Below are positions 1-11,931 of a stretch of 37,408 nt of DNA, one piece after another. Numbering within the stretch: the first letter of the stretch is position 1; each line of letters begins with the position of its first letter. The stretch covers positions 1-37,408 of the forward strand of contig JAQUVM010000014.1 in assembly GCA_028693355.1 (NCBI GenBank). The letters are read 5' to 3'. Below the pieces are notes generated by a model. The model was given only the letters and a program-made list of their open reading frames with translations, was not told the DNA's origin and did not search any database. Source of the DNA: Burkholderiales bacterium (GTDB lineage: Bacteria > Pseudomonadota > Gammaproteobacteria > Burkholderiales > UBA11063). Both the position numbers and the translations under genes were made by a program.

Positions 1-115
1 TCCCAATTTTAAATACTTTTACATATCTTTCATTATTAGATACTTCAGCTTCCTTACTACATGAAACTATAAATAAGCTTGCTAAAATAGAAAAAACAAT
101 TACTTTTTTATTCAT
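1..115 (-). CDS. RND-type periplasmic adaptor lipoprotein (5' part only)
   Basis: The gene starts at ATG 115-113 and runs off the left edge, so only about 38 residues are visible. They form a lipoprotein signal peptide: a basic MNKK start, a hydrophobic stretch and a lipobox ending IVSC at Cys20. A charged segment, SKEAEV, follows, and then YVKVFKIG, which resembles the start of HlyD/AcrA-family membrane-fusion proteins of RND efflux pumps. The start is 7 bases after the murA stop, and the AGGGATG ribosome site overlaps the murA stop, so the two are probably co-transcribed. The lipoprotein call is well supported. The RND adaptor call is an inference from a short segment. Confidence 0.5.
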   Translation of the reverse strand, partial: MNKKVIVFSILASLFIVSCSKEAEVSNNERYVKVFKIG

Positions 116-122
116 TTACTAA

Positions 123-1376
123 TCATCCCTTAACTCGAATTATATTAGCTCCAACGTTATTTAATTTATTTTCAATACGTTCATAACCACGATCCAAGTG
201 ATAAATACGCTCAACAACTGTTTGACCTTCCGCATACATTCCTGCTATTACTAATGATGCCGAAGCTCTTAAGTCAGTTGCCATAACTTCTGCGCCATGA
301 AGCTTATTAACTCCATGCACTATTGCAACATGCCCATCAACATCTATTTTAGCACCCATACGGCATAATTCAGGTACATGCATATAACGGTTTTCAAAAA
401 TAGTTTCAGTAATTCTTGAAACTCCATCTGCTACACAATTTAATGTCATAAACTGTGCTTGCATATCAGTTGGAAATGCTGGGTATGGTAAAGTATTTAT
501 GTCTACAGACTTAGGTTTTCCATTCATCGTTACACGTAAGGTATCAACACCTTCTGTCACAACTGCACCAGCTCTGATTAATTTTTCAATAATAGCACCC
601 ATAGTATCAGGTCTAGCATGAGTTAATATTAGATCTCCTTGCGTCATAGCTGCAGCAACTGCAAAGGTGCCAGCTTCAATACGATCAGCCACAATACTAT
701 GCGTAGCTCCATGAAGATTTTCAACACCTTCAATTACTAATTTATCTGTCCCTATTCCACTGATTTTTGCACCCATTTTATTTAAGCACTCGGCTAAATC
801 TGTAACTTCAGGTTCACGAGCTGCATTTTCTAAGATAGTAGTTCCATCTGCAAGAACAGCTGCCATTAATAAATTTTCTGTACCAGTTACAGTTACCATA
901 TCCATAACAATACGAGTACCTTTTAGTCTGGTAGCTTTAGCTTTTATATAGCCATGTTCAATAACTATCTCAGCACCCATTGCTTCAAGGCCTTTAATAT
1001 GCTGATCTACAGGGCGAGCACCAATTGCACATCCGCCAGGCAAACTTACTTCCGCATAACCAAAACGAGCTACTAATGGGCCTAAAACCAATATAGAAGC
1101 ACGCATAGTTTTTACTAAATCATAAGGGGCCACCAAATTTGTTACATTTGAAGCATTAAACTTCATTATGTTATTTGCAAATTCAATTTGTACACCCATA
1201 CCACCAAGAAGTTTTTCTAAAGTATAAATATCACGTAATTCTGGAACATTATTTAATATTAAATCTTCCCCTGTTAATAATGAAGCACATACTATTGGTA
1301 ATGCCGCATTTTTAGCACCTGATACACGGATCTCTCCACGTAAATTCATTGAATGATTAACAATTAATTTATCCAT
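123..1376 (-). CDS. murA: UDP-N-acetylglucosamine 1-carboxyvinyltransferase
   Basis: MurA transfers enolpyruvate from PEP to UDP-GlcNAc in the cytoplasm, the first committed step of peptidoglycan synthesis. At 417 residues it has the normal family length. Lys22-Asn23 lie in the SGAKNAALP motif, and the PEP-binding, fosfomycin-target Cys is Cys116 in PGGCAIG. The RPVDQH segment follows as expected. The start overlaps the ibaG stop by 8 bases, suggesting translational coupling. Linkage of murA to ibaG and an ABC exporter is a familiar arrangement in Beta- and Gammaproteobacteria. Confidence 0.97.
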   Translation of the reverse strand: MDKLIVNHSMNLRGEIRVSGAKNAALPIVCASLLTGEDLILNNVPELRDIYTLEKLLGGMGVQIEFANNIMKFNASNVTNLVAPYDLVKTMRASILVLGPLVARFGYAEVSLPGGCAIGARPVDQHIKGLEAMGAEIVIEHGYIKAKATRLKGTRIVMDMVTVTGTENLLMAAVLADGTTILENAAREPEVTDLAECLNKMGAKISGIGTDKLVIEGVENLHGATHSIVADRIEAGTFAVAAAMTQGDLILTHARPDTMGAIIEKLIRAGAVVTEGVDTLRVTMNGKPKSVDINTLPYPAFPTDMQAQFMTLNCVADGVSRITETIFENRYMHVPELCRMGAKIDVDGHVAIVHGVNKLHGAEVMATDLRASASLVIAGMYAEGQTVVERIYHLDRGYERIENKLNNVGANIIRVKG

Positions 1377-1608
1377 TAACCTTCTCCCACTCTGTATTGG
1401 TATAAAGCTTCATTGACAAGGCATGTACTTCTTCTTTCATACGTTCACCTAATGCAGCATAAATCATTTTATGTCTATTAATACGTGATTTCTCAGCAAA
1501 CTCTTCACTAACTACAATGGCTTCAAAGTGACGGCCATCACCAGTTACATCTAAATGACTACAAGCTATATGCTTGGCTATTTCTTGATAAATAATATCT
1601 TCTAACAT
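1369..1608 (-). CDS. ibaG: BolA/IbaG family protein
   Basis: This 79-residue protein has the compact BolA fold pattern. It contains [14 protein letters not shown], then the [14 protein letters not shown] helix, then [13 protein letters not shown], very like E. coli IbaG (YrbA, 84 residues). Family members pair with monothiol glutaredoxins in iron-sulfur or acid-stress homeostasis; the exact role here is not shown by the sequence. An AGGAAAA ribosome site precedes ATG 1608-1606. The gene lies 11 bases after the ABC permease gene and overlaps murA, so it is part of the same transcription unit. Confidence 0.9.
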   Translation of the reverse strand: MLEDIIYQEIAKHIACSHLDVTGDGRHFEAIVVSEEFAEKSRINRHKMIYAALGERMKEEVHALSMKLYTNTEWEKVNG

Positions 1609-1619
1609 ATCATATTTTC

Positions 1620-2372
1620 CTAATTTTTAATTTTTACGCCACGTTTTAACAACATAATACCAATTAAATTTACCGCTATGGCAAACACCAATACAAATAA
1701 TGCACCATACCAAATACTAAAATTAGCTTCGCCCACAAAACCATATCGAAATCCATCAACTATATATAAAAATGGATCTAACATTGCTAACATCTTCCAA
1801 AATGGTGAAAAATGTTGAATATTAAAAAATATTCCAGACAAGTAAATTAATGGAACCATTATAAATGATTGAAACCCTGCTAACTGGTCAAATTTATCGC
1901 ATAATATGCCAGCTATTAAACCTAGTCCACCGGTAATAGCAGCACCTAAAATAGCATAATAAAGTATTGCCCAAACTTGAGAAAACATTAATTGCCCAAA
2001 CCATACAATACCTAAAAGAACTGCAGCACCTACTATGAAACCACGCACAATACTTGCTATTAAATATGCACCATACATACCCACTTGCGAAACAGGAGCC
2101 ATTAAAATAAAAATAATATTACCTGAATATTTAGATTGAATAAGGCTACTAGAGCTATTACCAAATGCATTTAGTAATACTTGCATGATAACTAAGCCGG
2201 GTATCAAAAATGTTGAATAACTAACACCATCAATGCCAGTGCTAACGCTTGATAATTGATGTCCAAAAATTAACTGGTATAATAAAGCAGTTGATAATGG
2301 CCCTACTATAGTTTGCACCCAAATAGATGCAAAGCGAGAAATTTCTTTATTTAAAATGGCATAAAATGGCAT
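1620..2372 (-). CDS. yadH: ABC-2 type transporter permease (YadH-like)
   Basis: This 250-residue integral membrane protein has about six hydrophobic segments and the ABC-2 permease pattern, including SSSSLIQSKYSGNIIFILMAP followed by a YLSGIFF/PF-type segment near the C terminus. It starts 2 bases after the stop of the ATPase gene, so the two encode a two-component exporter of the YadG/YadH type. The substrate is unknown. Genes of this pair commonly lie next to ibaG-murA in betaproteobacteria. Confidence 0.88.
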   Translation of the reverse strand: MPFYAILNKEISRFASIWVQTIVGPLSTALLYQLIFGHQLSSVSTGIDGVSYSTFLIPGLVIMQVLLNAFGNSSSSLIQSKYSGNIIFILMAPVSQVGMYGAYLIASIVRGFIVGAAVLLGIVWFGQLMFSQVWAILYYAILGAAITGGLGLIAGILCDKFDQLAGFQSFIMVPLIYLSGIFFNIQHFSPFWKMLAMLDPFLYIVDGFRYGFVGEANFSIWYGALFVLVFAIAVNLIGIMLLKRGVKIKN

Positions 2373-2374
2373 AT

Positions 2375-3274
2375 TTATCTTCTCAAATACTGTAAAAATA
2401 TATCTTCTAAATTTGGTTTATTAACGTGTATGTTTTCAATTTTCACACCATTTGCAACCAATTTGTTTAATATCATAACGATTTGTTCGCTATTCTCAAT
2501 TTTAAACTTAACTCGTGAATCAGTTTTACTCATAACAATATCAGCAATTTCTGGTAACAAATCACCACCAGATATATCTACATCTAAAGAGCTTGGTAGT
2601 GAGCTTGTATTATTAATTAAATCTTCTTTACTACTTTCAGTAATAATTTTGCCTTTATCTATCATCACAATTTTATTACAAAGTCTTTCAACTTCTTCTA
2701 AATAGTGAGTTGTCAATAAAATCGTATGCCCTTTTTTATGTAGCTCTTCAATAAATTCCCAAATATTTTTACGAATTTCTACATCAACACCAACGGTTGG
2801 TTCATCTAAAATAATTACAGATGGTTTATGCACTAGAGCTTGCGCTACCATAAGGCGACGCTTCATACCACCAGACAAAGCACGCGTATTAGCATTTACT
2901 TTGTCATCTAAATGCATACGAGAAATTAATTCGTCTAACCATGATTGGTTGTTTTTTACTCCATATAAACCAGATTGAAATTTTAAAGTTTTTGCAACGG
3001 TTAAAAATGGATCAAATGCTAACTCTTGTGGAACAACACCTAAATTTAACTTAGCCTTTACGACATCAGTTATAACATCATGACCCATGACACTAATGCT
3101 GCCTTTAAAGCTATTGATTCCTGAAATAGAAGATATTAAAGATGTTTTACCAGCGCCATTAACACCAAGTAATCCGATAAAATCACCTTGATTTACTTTG
3201 AGATTAATATTATCAAGCGCTTTATGTCCATTTGAATATATCTTTTCTACATTGTTGATTTCTAATGCGTACAA
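2375..3274 (-). CDS. yadG: ABC transporter ATP-binding protein (YadG-like)
   Basis: This is the 299-residue nucleotide-binding subunit for the adjacent permease. Walker A is GVNGAGKT (37-44), followed by a Q-loop at VVPQE, the signature LSGGM (133-137), Walker B IILDEP (154-159) and the switch His in TTHYLEE. The last 80 residues form a regulatory tail typical of ABC-2 exporters. It begins 12 bases after the ftsB stop, so the exporter may be read together with ftsB. Confidence 0.92.
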   Translation of the reverse strand: MYALEINNVEKIYSNGHKALDNINLKVNQGDFIGLLGVNGAGKTSLISSISGINSFKGSISVMGHDVITDVVKAKLNLGVVPQELAFDPFLTVAKTLKFQSGLYGVKNNQSWLDELISRMHLDDKVNANTRALSGGMKRRLMVAQALVHKPSVIILDEPTVGVDVEIRKNIWEFIEELHKKGHTILLTTHYLEEVERLCNKIVMIDKGKIITESSKEDLINNTSSLPSSLDVDISGGDLLPEIADIVMSKTDSRVKFKIENSEQIVMILNKLVANGVKIENIHVNKPNLEDIFLQYLRR

Positions 3275-3286
3275 AATTTGTTCCCG

Positions 3287-3583
3287 TTAATTTGATTCAA
3301 TATTTTTATTGCTAGTTGGAAAGTTAACTAGTATTTCATTAGGTTTAGTTAACCCTAGTTCTCGACGAGATCTAGCTTCCATTAAGCTTGGAGAACCTTT
3401 TAGTTCTTCTAGATGGTCGACAATTTTATTATTTCTTTCGATTAATAGATTATTAGCATCAACCTGTTGTTGAATCTTACCTTTTAAAAGATAACTACCA
3501 TATATACTGCCTTTGCCATACCATAACTCATATTGAAAAAAAGCTAGTACGCAACACAATACAAGAAATAATATTTTTTGCAT
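3287..3583 (-). CDS. ftsB: cell division protein FtsB
   Basis: FtsB is a bitopic inner-membrane divisome protein that acts with FtsL and FtsQ. This 98-residue protein has one N-terminal membrane segment (about residues 3-20) followed by a predicted coiled coil (about 33-65) containing NNLLIERNNKI. The LGLTKPNEILV segment is the conserved FtsB/DivIC ending. Its place directly downstream of eno is the usual arrangement in Beta- and Gammaproteobacteria. A weak terminator-like hairpin lies between eno and this gene. Confidence 0.9.
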   Translation of the reverse strand: MQKILFLVLCCVLAFFQYELWYGKGSIYGSYLLKGKIQQQVDANNLLIERNNKIVDHLEELKGSPSLMEARSRRELGLTKPNEILVNFPTSNKNIESN

Positions 3584-3639
3584 ATTTTTATTAAAAAAAT
3601 TTAATTATGTGATATTTTAACACAAGAATAATCAATATA

Positions 3640-3663
3640 AGAAAGAACCATAAAAATGGTTCT
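3640..3663 (-). terminator. weak intrinsic terminator after eno
   Basis: An inverted repeat AGAACCA / TGGTTCT (7-bp stem, 6-base loop) lies 43 bases past the eno stop. On the minus strand it is followed by TTTCTTATA, a short imperfect U-tract. It may attenuate eno transcription before ftsB rather than stop it fully. Confidence 0.5.
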
Positions 3664-3706
3664 AACTTTTAAATACTCTGTACGAATAATCGTTGGTCAA
3701 AACACT

Positions 3707-5421
<1,715 letters not shown>

Positions 5422-7281
5422 ATGAAAAAGGACATCTTGTTAAAGCTAATTTGTGGTGCTGCCATAAGTAATAGTTTAATCTCTTGTAACAGTGGCGGTA
5501 ATAATGCCTCTAACCCAAACACATTCAATACACAGCAAACTAACACTATATGGGAAGCATGTGATCAAAATAAGTATGGAATATCTAAAGGGTATATAGA
5601 TTATTATAAGGATCGTTTAGAGTGCTCTAAAGTGAATGTACCCCTTGATTATAATGATTCCTCAAAAGGTGATATTCAGATTGCAGTTAGCAGAATAAAA
5701 GCTTCCAATACATCTAAAAAAATTGGTGCAATGTTCTTTAACCCAGGCGGCCCAGGTGGTAGAGGAATACCAATCTCACTAGGAGAAAGAAGACTATCAG
5801 AAATAGCAAAACCAGGTACTGAACTATATCAACTTTCTGAACGTTATGACTATATTGGTTTTGATCCACGTGGCGTTGGAAAAAGTACGGCATTAATTTG
5901 TTCTCTAAATAGTTTTTATAAGCCAGAGATGCTTGCTACCAAAGATACCAGTCAAGAAAATTTTGATAATATTTACCAAAATCAAATTCTTGATGCTATG
6001 GCATGCGGTAACAATAAATTAACACCATATATTAATTCAGATGCAACTGCTAGAGATATGGATAAAATAAGAGAAGCACTTGGCGAGAAAAAATTAAACT
6101 ACTATGGATATTCATATGGAACATGGCTAGGCGTTTGGTATGCAAGCATATTCCCTGAAAATGTAGACCATATGGTTTTAGATAGTACAGTTGACTTTAC
6201 TCAATCCTTAAGTGATAATAGCCAATCTGTACCATTACAATTTGTATTAGATCAATTATTCATACCTTATGCAAGCCAAAATGATGATAAATATAATCTA
6301 GGAACAGATGCAAATGAGATTCGCAATATATTTTCTACCTTAAATCTAAAATTACAAACAGCTTTAAGCGACAAATTATATATTAATCTTTTCTATGAAG
6401 ATGCGGCTAGAGACGACTCTTTAGGATATCTAATGGTTGCTAAAGTAATGAATAAAGAAATTAAAGGTGCAACTTTTAATAGAATCTCCAAAGAGGAATT
6501 ACATAATAAATTAGTATCATATAATTTTACGAAAGAATCCGAGTTTGCTACACTATTACAAACAGAAATTATTCCAAACTTACTTGATACATATTTCAAA
6601 CTAGTTGACGATGAACCTAAATTAGTTAACTTACAAGATGACTCGGTAAATAAAGCTGTAACTTGTAATGATGACAATAACTCACCAACTAATCCACAAT
6701 ATTGGAACAAAGAGGTTTTAAAAATGGTAAGTACAGCACCAGCATTTTTCCATGACCGATACGAGCTTAATTGCACAAATAAATGGGGTGCTAAAGTAAA
6801 AAAACCTAATACTAAAAGCACTAAAAAAATTGCAAATATCTTAATGGTACAATCTCAATATGATCCAGCTACACCGTTAGCAGGAGCATTAGCTACTTAT
6901 AATAAAATTGGCGTTGCAAGTATGGTTTATAAAGCAAATTCTTATAGGCATGGTCTATTTCCATCTGGTAATAGCTGTATAGATTCATCAGTAACAAGTT
7001 ATCTTTTGAAACCTACTACACCAAGTCACACAATAGTAGCGTGCTCATCAGAAGAGGCATCATTACCTCCTTTACATACACCTAATTTAAAAGCTATAAA
7101 TCCATCGGTGTTATCTTATAAAAATAATGTAGCTAGCTTATCAAGCTCAATAGTTGCTAATGCTACTATTAAAGCAGATACTAACTATTTAAATACTGGC
7201 TTCTATAATCCAAAAGAAGCAAGCAATTTAATTTCTGAAATCCACAATGAAGTAATTAAAGCAAATATTTTAAAAAAATAG
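5422..7281 (+). CDS. lipoprotein alpha/beta hydrolase, TAP-like peptidase (S33 type)
   Basis: This 619-residue predicted secreted hydrolase resembles the tripeptidyl aminopeptidase-like branch of the alpha/beta fold. A signal peptide ends in a lipobox LISC with Cys22, so it is probably a membrane-anchored lipoprotein. The oxyanion-hole motif NPGGPGGRG lies at 107-115 and the nucleophile is Ser231 in GYSYG. Asp481 in QYDPATP and His510 in SYRHG complete the probable triad, in the C-terminal TAP-like domain. It is the only plus-strand gene between eno and kdsA, genes that are normally adjacent, which suggests insertion. AAGGAAG lies 8 bases before the start. Peptidase or esterase substrate is unknown. 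Confidence 0.82.
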   Translation: MKKDILLKLICGAAISNSLISCNSGGNNASNPNTFNTQQTNTIWEACDQNKYGISKGYIDYYKDRLECSKVNVPLDYNDSSKGDIQIAVSRIKASNTSKKIGAMFFNPGGPGGRGIPISLGERRLSEIAKPGTELYQLSERYDYIGFDPRGVGKSTALICSLNSFYKPEMLATKDTSQENFDNIYQNQILDAMACGNNKLTPYINSDATARDMDKIREALGEKKLNYYGYSYGTWLGVWYASIFPENVDHMVLDSTVDFTQSLSDNSQSVPLQFVLDQLFIPYASQNDDKYNLGTDANEIRNIFSTLNLKLQTALSDKLYINLFYEDAARDDSLGYLMVAKVMNKEIKGATFNRISKEELHNKLVSYNFTKESEFATLLQTEIIPNLLDTYFKLVDDEPKLVNLQDDSVNKAVTCNDDNNSPTNPQYWNKEVLKMVSTAPAFFHDRYELNCTNKWGAKVKKPNTKSTKKIANILMVQSQYDPATPLAGALATYNKIGVASMVYKANSYRHGLFPSGNSCIDSSVTSYLLKPTTPSHTIVACSSEEASLPPLHTPNLKAINPSVLSYKNNVASLSSSIVANATIKADTNYLNTGFYNPKEASNLISEIHNEVIKANILKK

Positions 7282-7300
7282 GCATTAGTTATCGTTAATA

Positions 7301-7333
7301 AAAAGCGTGTATTTAAATCAAATACACGCTTTT
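7301..7333. terminator. bidirectional intrinsic terminator
   Basis: A perfect 14-bp inverted repeat, AAAAGCGTGTATTT and its complement with loop AAATC, lies between the convergent hydrolase gene (stop 7281) and kdsA (stop 7359). The A and T runs at either end of the stem allow termination on both strands. Confidence 0.92.
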
Positions 7334-7358
7334 ATATTTTAAATGAAATTATAATCGA

Positions 7359-8186
7359 TTAATATTTTTTTACTAATTTATCAATTGCCATAATTTCAGT
7401 TAAAAAATCTTTTATTTCGTACATATTAAATGAATTTGGACCATCTGATTTTGCTTCATCAGGGCGAGGATGTGTTTCCATAAATAATCCACTTATTCCC
7501 ACGGCAACAGCTGCACGAGTTAAAACTGGCACAAATTCACGACGCCCACCCGAAGTAGTACCTTGTCCGCCTGGTAATTGTACTGAATGAGTAGCATCAA
7601 ATACTACAGGACAATTTGTTTCACGCATAATCACTAATGATGTCATATCAGAAACCAAATTATTATAACCAAAGCTAACACCGCGCTCACATGCCATAAT
7701 TAAACCATGTCCATCAACATTTTCAGCCTTACTAGTTACATGCTTCATATCCCAAGGAGCCATAAATTGACCTTTTTTGATATTTACAGGCTTTCCTGAT
7801 GCGGCAACCGCTTTAATAAAATCAGTTTGACGCGCTAAAAATGCTGGAGTTTGTAATATGTCAACTACTGATGCAACCTGATCTATTTGTTCTACTTCGT
7901 GAACATCTGTTACAACAGGCACGCCTATTTGACGTTTTACTTCTGATAATATGCGTAGTCCCTCATCAATCCCAAGCCCACGGAATGTTTTATCACTACT
8001 ACGATTAGCTTTATCAAAACTTGATTTATATATAAAATTAATACCTAATTCGCTGGTCACCTCTTTTAAATACCCAGCTGTATCAATAGCTAATTGCTGA
8101 GATTCAATAGAACAAGGTCCAGCCATCAGAAATAGAGGTTTATCCAAACCAATTTCAAAATCTAATAATTTCCAACTTTTTTGCAT
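7359..8186 (-). CDS. kdsA: 3-deoxy-8-phosphooctulonate (KDO-8-P) synthase
   Basis: KdsA condenses PEP with arabinose 5-phosphate to make KDO-8-P for the lipopolysaccharide core. The 275-residue protein contains [34 protein letters not shown] and the [16 protein letters not shown] segment. Residues 22-29 read AGPCSIES with Cys25 at the metal-site position. This suggests the metal-dependent class rather than the Asn-containing E. coli class. The overall sequence resembles Burkholderia/Ralstonia KdsA. GGAAAG precedes the ATG. It follows the small gene and pyrG in the same direction. Confidence 0.96.
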   Translation of the reverse strand: MQKSWKLLDFEIGLDKPLFLMAGPCSIESQQLAIDTAGYLKEVTSELGINFIYKSSFDKANRSSDKTFRGLGIDEGLRILSEVKRQIGVPVVTDVHEVEQIDQVASVVDILQTPAFLARQTDFIKAVAASGKPVNIKKGQFMAPWDMKHVTSKAENVDGHGLIMACERGVSFGYNNLVSDMTSLVIMRETNCPVVFDATHSVQLPGGQGTTSGGRREFVPVLTRAAVAVGISGLFMETHPRPDEAKSDGPNSFNMYEIKDFLTEIMAIDKLVKKY

Positions 8187-8233
8187 AATTTATCTTTCCA
8201 TAACTAAACGGGATTTCAATACTATCTAGTATA

Positions 8234-10131
<1,898 letters not shown>

Positions 10132-10150
10132 TTACTTTACTCTTTATAAT

Positions 10151-10174
10151 AAAAAAAGGGGTTAATTACCCCTT
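10151..10174 (-). terminator. leader terminator upstream of pyrG
   Basis: A 7-bp stem AAGGGGT / ACCCCTT with a 5-base loop lies at 10156-10174. On the minus strand it is followed by seven T residues (10157-10151). This is a good intrinsic terminator, ending about 20 bases before the pyrG GTG. No complete minus-strand gene lies between it and the convergent gene pair at 11435, so it most likely acts within the pyrG leader. Confidence 0.8.
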
Positions 10175-10183
10175 GTTGCATCT

Positions 10184-10228
10184 TTATGCCAAATAAATTA
10201 ATCCGTCGTTACTATTCAAATATTCCAT
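10184..10228 (-). CDS. possible pyrG leader peptide
   Basis: A 14-codon ORF, MEYLNSNDGLIYLA, starts at ATG 10228 and stops at TAA 10186-10184, about ten bases before the leader terminator stem. A weak GAG lies 7 bases upstream of the ATG. The position fits a leader peptide coupled to attenuation, but a chance ORF this short is common in AT-rich DNA. Confidence 0.3.
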   Translation of the reverse strand: MEYLNSNDGLIYLA

Positions 10229-10318
10229 ACCTGAGCTCTAATATTAGTTTTATTCACTTTTTAAATAGCTATTAAAATCTTGTATATATTATCCAATTAG
10301 GCATCTATATAGTGCTGA

Positions 10319-10324
10319 ATTATA
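10319..10324 (-). promoter_or_regulatory. -10 box of a pyrG leader promoter
   Basis: On the minus strand the sequence reads TGATATAAT, an extended -10 motif (TGN plus TATAAT). No strong -35 is visible at the right distance, as is usual for extended -10 promoters. Transcription would begin near 10312 and give a leader of about 180 bases before pyrG. The rest of the 10325-10757 gap shows only an ATATTGT / ACAATAT dyad (10570-10599) and no gene. Confidence 0.5.
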
Positions 10325-10757
10325 TCATAAATATAAAATTTTTTGTATTGTACAAGCCAAATACCATAATAGACGCACATAAATTATAATATACTGTTTC
10401 AATTAATATAACTTCATCACAAAATCACTCTCGCTAAATTAATATATTGATTTAATTATATAAAACAATTTAAATACGTTTACTCTGACCAAATACACAT
10501 TTTATTAATAAGATATTATAGGTTGAAATCTTTGAGCTATTATTATAACTTTAATGTGATATAAAACAAATATTGTTAGGTGTAAAAACGTTACAATATG
10601 TGTCTAAAAGGTATAAATATATATAACTAAGTTGCCTAGCCTGATATAAGTTATCAAATTCAGAATACTGCAATTTGTTTTGTTAAAACTGCGTAGCATA
10701 AGCATTTAATACAAGTTCGGAGTTTTTTAATTCTAGATTGAAGTAAGGATTTTCAAT

Positions 10758-11438
10758 ATGAAAAATAAAGTAATTTTATCTTGGAGTGGCGGCAAAGATA
10801 GTGCGTTAGCGCTTTATAAATTGATGAATAACCCAGAATATGAAATAGTAGGGTTACTGACTGTTACATTCCAATATAAAGATGGTCAAAATTATGTAGG
10901 TATGCATATGATTCACATTGATTTAGTAAAACAACAAGCTCTAAAAGCAGGCTTTGAATTATTTGTTATAAATTATGAAACCGATATTACTTATGAAAAT
11001 AAAATGCAAAATTTTCTAACATGGTGCATTTCTCAAAATATTAAGAATATTGCATTTGGAGATATCCATTTAACAGGTCTCAGAGCAAAACGGGAAAACA
11101 ATCTCAAACATCTTGGGATTAAGGCAATATTTCCACTATGGGGAATTAGTGGAGCAAAGCTTATTGAAGATTTTTTTAACTCTGGATTTAAAGCTATAAT
11201 AATTAATGTTGATACAAATTTTATGAATATCAGTCTGCTTACTGCAGACTTGAATCTTAAAATAATTAAACAACAATGCAATATCGACCCATGTGGTGAA
11301 TTTGGAGAATACCATACTCTTGTATACGATGGGCCAATATTTATGTCAAAAATTAATTATACATTACACAATATAATTAATTTAGATCAAAAAAATAGAT
11401 TTTACTCTATAATTTCTGGAGTAAGCAATACTCATTAA
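10758..11438 (+). CDS. Dph6/MJ0570-family PP-loop ATP pyrophosphatase
   Basis: This 226-residue cytoplasmic protein has the PP-loop SWSGGKDSALAL near the N terminus (Ser10 to Ser15). Further family motifs are FGDIHLTGLRAKRE in the middle and DPCGEFGEYHTLVYDGP near the C terminus, as in the family that includes eukaryotic and archaeal diphthine-ammonia ligase. The N-type PP-loop activates a substrate by adenylation. Bacteria do not make diphthamide, so the bacterial substrate is unknown. AAGGA lies 8 bases before the ATG. The stop overlaps the convergent hypothetical gene by 4 bases. Confidence 0.85.
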   Translation: MKNKVILSWSGGKDSALALYKLMNNPEYEIVGLLTVTFQYKDGQNYVGMHMIHIDLVKQQALKAGFELFVINYETDITYENKMQNFLTWCISQNIKNIAFGDIHLTGLRAKRENNLKHLGIKAIFPLWGISGAKLIEDFFNSGFKAIIINVDTNFMNISLLTADLNLKIIKQQCNIDPCGEFGEYHTLVYDGPIFMSKINYTLHNIINLDQKNRFYSIISGVSNTH

Positions 11439-11800
11439 TTGTGGTCGCATAAGAAATTAATCTGATAATTCTGTTGATTTATAGTTAATATCATCTTTTC
11501 ATCATGAGTAAAACCAAAATTAGTGTTAATTAAACATTTTTTCTTATCTACATTTTCACATTGTTTTTGTTCGATACCATTAAATGATACAAATCCTGCG
11601 TAACCACCCGTCAATTCTAATGGGCTTTCAATAAAACAATATACTGAATGGTTCATGACTATTGTATTAGAATGAATTTCCTGCGTAGATGGCTTTCTTG
11701 CTTCATTAATTGCTCCATTAATCATAAAACTATCTTCATCAAAATAATAATATGAATTTAGTTTCTTATTTCGTACTTTTGAAACATCTACTTTCATCAC
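11435..11800 (-). pseudogene. small unknown gene, probably 5'-truncated by a TGA
   Basis: The ORF of 121 codons begins GTG-ATG at 11800 with no ribosome site. It is not recognised. It has a Cys/Tyr-rich, beta-looking composition and ends FLCDHN. The same frame continues upstream with protein-like sequence (SNAG-stop-YGDDEQILNESTPYK), interrupted only by TGA at 11846-11848, and is open again back to TAG at 11921-11923. This suggests a longer reading frame with a nonsense codon, for example from TGG. It could instead be a real short gene with a poor start. It lies between purD and the convergent Dph6-like gene. Confidence 0.45.
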
Positions 11801-11931
11801 TTTGTATGGAGTAGATTCATTTAATATCTGTTCATCATCACCATATCATCCAGCATTAGAAATCATCACTCTATTATCATTAATAAACTTAGTAAATTTT
11901 TTGTAAAAAACTAAAGCCCACTAAAAATACG

